The position numbers and the translations under genes were made by a program. A stretch of DNA of 7,826 nucleotides from Eubacterium sp. (lineage in GTDB: Bacteria > Bacillota > Clostridia > Lachnospirales > Lachnospiraceae). This document shows, in pieces, positions 4,648 to 7,826 of the stretch. How positions within the stretch are numbered: the first letter of the stretch is position 1; each line of letters opens with the position of its first letter. The notes beneath the pieces were generated by a model. It was not told the DNA's origin, did not search any database, and saw only the letters and a list, made by a program, of their open reading frames with translations. The stretch spans positions 1 through 7,826 of the forward strand of contig JAFSTZ010000455.1 of assembly GCA_017445525.1 (NCBI GenBank). The letters are read 5' to 3'.

Positions 4648-6054
4648 ATGGAACAGTTGGAAAAAGTACTATCGACGATCGATGATTTTGTCTGGGGGCC
4701 GGTGATGCTGCTCCTTTTGATGGGGACGGGGATATTTCTCACGATCAGGACAAGGTTTCTCGGATGGCGGAATCTGTGGTTTGCGCTGAAAAGCGGACTT
4801 GGCAAGGAGGCCAGGAAGAAGGAGAGGGGAACGGGTGACATTTCTCCTTTCTCAGCTCTGACTACCGCACTCGCGGCTACCATAGGTACCGGTAATATCG
4901 TCGGCGTCGCGACTGCGATGGCGGCAGGAGGTCCGGGGGCGCTGATCTGGATGTGGATCTCTGCATTTTTTGGACTGACATCGAAGTTCGCGGAGTGCAT
5001 GCTCGCTATCAAGTACAGGGAGACCAATGCTCAGGGCGAGATGTCGGGCGGGCCGATGTACACCATGAAGAACGCGTTTAAGCACAAGAAGTTTGGCTCG
5101 GTGCTTGGATGGCTGTTTGCCCTGTTTGCGGTCATCTCGTCTTTCGGCATCGGCAATCTGACACAGGCCAACTCGATCACGGGAGCCCTCGACCAGACGT
5201 TTGGATGGAGTCCGTGGATCGTAGGCATCTTTCTTACTTTGCTCTCGTTGTTCATCATCGTCGGCGGGATCAAGTCGATATCTAAGGTTTCACAGGTTGT
5301 AGTTCCGCTGATGGCAGTCTTTTATATCTTGGCAGGACTTGTTGTCATCGTGCTCAATTATAAAAATATTCCGGCTGGCATCGGACTGATCGTAAAGAGT
5401 GCTTTTTCACTTGAGGCCTTCAGCGGAGCCGGAGTGGGGATATTTGTTTCGTCCATGATGCAGGCGCTGAAATACGGAGTTGCGAGAGGTGTCTTCTCAA
5501 ACGAGGCCGGTATGGGATCGGCGGCTATCACGGCTGCTGCGGCCACGACGGATAATCCGGTACGTCAGGGATATATAAATATGACGGGAACGTTTTGGGA
5601 TACTATCGTCGTCTGCACCATCACGGGGCTCTGCATCTCCGCTTCCGGAGTGCTGTACACTCCCGAGGTAATGACGGGCGAGCTGACCGGAGCAGGTATA
5701 ACCATAGCGGCATTTGAGAGTGTGCTGGGTCCTGCCGGAGGATGGATGGTTACCATCGGTATCGCACTGTTTGCTTTTTCTACAATATTAGGATGGGAAT
5801 ATCACGGGGAAAAAGCGTTTGAATATTTGTTTAAGAGTCATAAATATAACATGATTTATCGAGTCGTGTTTTCACTTATTGTTTATATTGGAGCTACGAC
5901 AACACTTACTGTCGTGTGGAGTTTTTCGGATATAGCCAATGCGCTTATGGCGATACCGAATCTGATCTGCCTGCTTATACTGAGCAAGGAGGTTGCGGAC
6001 GATATGCGGGGATTCCAGCCTGTGATCAAGGCTTCCAAGCGGAAGAAGAAGTGA
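4648..6054 (+). CDS. Sodium:alanine/glycine-type amino acid symporter (AGCS family)
   Basis: A 468-aa polytopic membrane protein with about ten to eleven hydrophobic helices, the usual size for AGCS (alanine or glycine:cation symporter) carriers. Family signatures seen are ALAATIGTGNIVGVATA (74-90), GGPGALIWMW (94-103), ECMLAIKYR (116-124), GGPMYTM (134-140), RGVFSNEAGMGSA (280-292) and GWEYHGEKA (382-390). The cytoplasmic tail ends KASKRKKK. It should import a small neutral amino acid, commonly alanine, glycine or glutamine, with sodium; substrate cannot be told from sequence. ATG at 4648 follows GGAGAGAG (4637-4644). No glycine riboswitch or clear promoter is seen in the 54 bases upstream, so it may be co-transcribed with the small upstream gene. 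Codons 375-425 are noticeably more AT-rich than the rest. Confidence 0.95.
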   Translation: MEQLEKVLSTIDDFVWGPVMLLLLMGTGIFLTIRTRFLGWRNLWFALKSGLGKEARKKERGTGDISPFSALTTALAATIGTGNIVGVATAMAAGGPGALIWMWISAFFGLTSKFAECMLAIKYRETNAQGEMSGGPMYTMKNAFKHKKFGSVLGWLFALFAVISSFGIGNLTQANSITGALDQTFGWSPWIVGIFLTLLSLFIIVGGIKSISKVSQVVVPLMAVFYILAGLVVIVLNYKNIPAGIGLIVKSAFSLEAFSGAGVGIFVSSMMQALKYGVARGVFSNEAGMGSAAITAAAATTDNPVRQGYINMTGTFWDTIVVCTITGLCISASGVLYTPEVMTGELTGAGITIAAFESVLGPAGGWMVTIGIALFAFSTILGWEYHGEKAFEYLFKSHKYNMIYRVVFSLIVYIGATTTLTVVWSFSDIANALMAIPNLICLLILSKEVADDMRGFQPVIKASKRKKK

Positions 6055-6067
6055 TGGCGGATGTCTG

Positions 6068-6197
6068 TGTGGATTTGATCCGGGACGCCTCCTGCAAGGT
6101 GGAGAGTGTGGTCAGACAGGGAGGCGTGTTTATGTGGATAAGATCCGGGATACATCTCATAGGGCGTGGAGTGTGTCGGATAGGGAGTCATGCATAG
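6068..6197 (+). repeat. Diverged 65-bp tandem duplication in the symporter-yigZ gap
   Basis: TGTGGATTTGATCCGGGA at 6068-6085 recurs as TGTGGATAAGATCCGGGA at 6133-6150, an offset of 65 bases. Similarity continues weakly through GGAG-GTGTG and TCxGAxAGGGAG to the end of each unit. A third unit may begin at 6198 (TGTGGA). Within unit 1, ACGCCTCC can pair with GGAGGCGT at its far end (8 bp). The period is not a multiple of three, which argues against coding. No promoter or terminator was recognised in 6055-6200. Confidence 0.65.
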
Positions 6198-6215
6198 TGT
6201 GGAAGGAGTAGATAG

Positions 6216-6875
6216 ATGAGTGACTGCGAGCAGCTTCTGATGAAGGGCGCTACAGCCGAGTATGTCGAGAAGAGATCGAAGTTTATCGCTACCATGCTTT
6301 CGGTAAAGAGTGAGGAGGAAGCTCTGCGGGAGATAGATGTCATCAGAAAGAAGTACAATGATGCGCGTCACAACTGCTATGCCTACATAGTATATGATGA
6401 GGATGGCATATCTGTCATAGAGAGATCATCTGATGACGGTGAGCCGTCGGGGACAGCAGGCAGACCGATGCTGGATGTCATCTCGGGGAATGGCATCAGA
6501 GATGTCCTTGTGGTGGTCACCAGATACTTTGGCGGAGTGAAGTTAGGACCCGGCGGACTGGTCAGAGCATATCAGACTGCAGTGTCGGATGCCTTGACAA
6601 ATGCAGAATTAACCAACGTAAAATCGGGTATTAGATACACATTAAATCTTGATTATACGAGTTTAGCGACTGCTCAGCATCTGATGAAAGAGACAGATGC
6701 GAGAGAGATAAACAGCATATATGATGAGTCAGTGATGCTTGAGGTTATCCTGCCGGATGAGAACGAGAAAAGGTTTACCGACAGGTTGACAGAGATGTTT
6801 AACGGCAGACAGATATATGAACCGCTTGGACCTGTCAGATATGGAGAGTCCGAGAGCGGGGTTTTTGTTATCTGA
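6216..6875 (+). CDS. yigZ: YigZ/IMPACT family protein
   Basis: A 219-aa cytoplasmic protein with the two-domain layout of bacterial YigZ. An N-terminal UPF0029/IMPACT domain (about 12-125) contains RSKFIA (20-25), HNCYAY (52-57), DDGEPSGTAGRPML (73-86) and VTRYFGGVKLGPGGLVRAY (101-119). A C-terminal ferredoxin-like DUF1949 domain (about 138-205) follows. The family is conserved from bacteria to eukaryotes. Eukaryotic IMPACT modulates the GCN1-GCN2 translation stress pathway, but the bacterial role is not settled; nucleic-acid or ribosome-related roles have been suggested. ATG at 6216 follows GGAAGGAG (6201-6208). The gene ends directly before repeat copy B and reads towards rarA. Confidence 0.93.
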   Translation: MSDCEQLLMKGATAEYVEKRSKFIATMLSVKSEEEALREIDVIRKKYNDARHNCYAYIVYDEDGISVIERSSDDGEPSGTAGRPMLDVISGNGIRDVLVVVTRYFGGVKLGPGGLVRAYQTAVSDALTNAELTNVKSGIRYTLNLDYTSLATAQHLMKETDAREINSIYDESVMLEVILPDENEKRFTDRLTEMFNGRQIYEPLGPVRYGESESGVFVI

Positions 6876-6889
6876 CGTTATACAGTAGA

Positions 6890-7002
6890 GTGCCGAAGGC
6901 ACGTACTCTCCGCATGTGGAGTGACACCTGCGCTTCGCTACGGATAGGCACGGTGCCCGGAATCATAGATTCCGACCGTTGCACTAAACCGTGAATAGTA
7001 AC
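6890..7002 (+). repeat. Structured intergenic repeat, copy B
   Basis: Second full copy of the element at 2661-2778, same orientation. Hairpin 1 is GTGCC-GAA-GGCAC (6890-6902), extendable by AGAG/CTCT. Next come CTCC/GGAG (6908-6921), GCTACGG (6937-6943) and ACGGT (6950-6954). A perfect 7-bp hairpin CGGAATC-ATA-GATTCCG (6958-6974) is followed by ACCGT, which closes on ACGGT. The tail is GTGAATAGTAAC. It lies 14 bases after the yigZ stop and ends seven bases before the rarA ribosome binding site, so in a read-through transcript it would be part of the rarA leader. No T-tract follows any hairpin. Confidence 0.8.
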
Positions 7003-7020
7003 AGATTATGGAGGTAATTG

Positions 7021-7826
7021 ATGGATCTTCTTGATTATATGGGAGAGATAAATAAGGAAAAAGAGTCGCCTCTTGCCTCCAGGATGCGTCCGCGAACCCT
7101 CGATGAGGTCATGGGGCAGGAACATATCATCGGCAAGGATAAGATGCTTTACCGTGCTATAAAGGCGGACAAGCTGGGTTCGGTCATATTCTACGGACCG
7201 CCGGGCACCGGCAAGACAACCCTTGCAAAGGTCATAGCAGGCACCACTGAAGCGAACTTCTCTCAGATAAATGCCACCTCCGCAGGGAAAAAGGATATGG
7301 AGGAGGTTGTTGCAAAGGCAAAGGAGAGCATCGCCGCCTACGGAAAAAAGACCATATTATTTATAGACGAGATACACAGATTCAACAAGGGACAGCAGGA
7401 TTATCTGCTACCTTTTGTGGAAGATGGGACACTTACACTGATCGGGGCTACTACAGAGAATCCGTACTTTGAGGTAAACGGGGCTCTGTTATCCAGATCC
7501 ATCATCTTTGAATTGAAACCGTTGACTGACGAGAATATTAAATCCATAATAAATAAAGCTCTTTCAGACGACGAGCGTGGACTTGGGACTTTTCGGGCAT
7601 GTATAGATGATGATGCCATCGATTTTCTGGCTGACATAGCCGGTGGAGATGCCAGAATGGCACTGAATGCGATAGAGCTCGGAGTGCTCACTACGGACAG
7701 ATCCGACGACGGTTTGATACATATCACTCTTAAGGTTGCGGAGGAGTGTATACAGAAGAGAAAGGTAAGCTATGACAAGCTGGGAGACAACCACTATGAG
7801 ACCATCTCAGCATTTATAAAGAGTAT
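7021..7826 (+). CDS. rarA: Replication-associated recombination protein A (RarA/MgsA), 3' truncated
   Basis: The first 268 codons of an AAA+ ATPase, running off the window. The family is about 420-450 aa, so roughly 60% is present. Order of motifs: N-terminal SPLASRMRPRTLDEVMGQEHIIG, clamp-loader-like, split here as SPLASR (17-21 region) and DEVMGQ; Walker A GPPGTGKT (59-66); Walker B ILFIDEIH (112-119); sensor 1 GATTEN (142-147); arginine finger LLSR (156-159); and sensor 2 GGDARMALN. RarA acts at stalled replication forks together with SSB and RecA-dependent repair; this is family knowledge. ATG at 7021 follows GGAGG (7010-7014). No promoter of its own was recognised, so transcription may come from yigZ through repeat copy B. 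Confidence 0.95.
   Translation, partial: MDLLDYMGEINKEKESPLASRMRPRTLDEVMGQEHIIGKDKMLYRAIKADKLGSVIFYGPPGTGKTTLAKVIAGTTEANFSQINATSAGKKDMEEVVAKAKESIAAYGKKTILFIDEIHRFNKGQQDYLLPFVEDGTLTLIGATTENPYFEVNGALLSRSIIFELKPLTDENIKSIINKALSDDERGLGTFRACIDDDAIDFLADIAGGDARMALNAIELGVLTTDRSDDGLIHITLKVAEECIQKRKVSYDKLGDNHYETISAFIKS

Noticed and set aside
6054..6197. 47-codon frame starting in a TGATG overlap with the symporter stop
   Set aside because: The start has only a weak AGAAG-type site. The frame crosses a 65-bp tandem duplication whose period is not a multiple of three, so its two halves do not read alike. Coding is unlikely though not excluded.
6958..6974. Perfect 7-bp hairpin in copy B as a yigZ terminator
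   Set aside because: No run of T follows the stem, so it does not fit an intrinsic terminator.

Overview
The window looks like chromosomal DNA from a Lachnospiraceae-type Clostridium. This is inferred from several things: strong AGGAGG-type ribosome binding sites, AGG/AGA arginine and ATA isoleucine codons, Pro/Thr/Glu-rich extracellular linkers, and close resemblance of the RarA, YigZ, AGCS and CapA proteins to that group. No phage, plasmid, insertion sequence or CRISPR signature was seen. Six complete protein genes and one small probable gene lie between two genes cut by the window edges.

Region 1 (1-1957). The tail of an iron-containing alcohol dehydrogenase is followed by a 154-base leader and then metN-metI, the ATPase and permease of a methionine-type ABC importer. 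The two genes overlap and are translationally coupled. No metQ (binding lipoprotein) is adjacent. The leader holds a 70-nt cloverleaf (197-266) with a perfect acceptor stem, a perfect T arm with TTCGAGT loop, a D arm with GG, and anticodon CAT. It lacks U33 and has a broken anticodon-stem pair. A methionine-tRNA-like structure 40 nt upstream of a methionine importer is the most interesting signal here.

Region 2 (1947-4593). A minus-strand lipoprotein gene converges on metI with an 11-bp overlap. It diverges from capA, a membrane-anchored CapA/PGA_cap metallophosphatase-like protein. Each divergent gene has a near-consensus SigA promoter with a 17-bp spacer. The capA promoter carries a palindrome resembling BlaI/MecI operators. 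Between the two promoters lies a structured intergenic repeat (copy A). A short derivative of it (copy C) follows capA, and a small single-TM protein comes next.

Region 3 (4648-7826). An AGCS sodium:alanine/glycine-type symporter is followed by a non-coding stretch made of a diverged 65-bp tandem duplication. Then come a YigZ/IMPACT-family gene, a second full copy of the structured repeat (copy B, about 88% identical to A over 100 columns by hand), and rarA, a DNA replication/recombination AAA+ ATPase cut by the window end.

The genes do not form one pathway. The possible themes are amino-acid uptake (MetNI, AGCS) and cell envelope (lipoprotein, CapA, small TM protein), joined by a family of structured intergenic repeats all in the same orientation.
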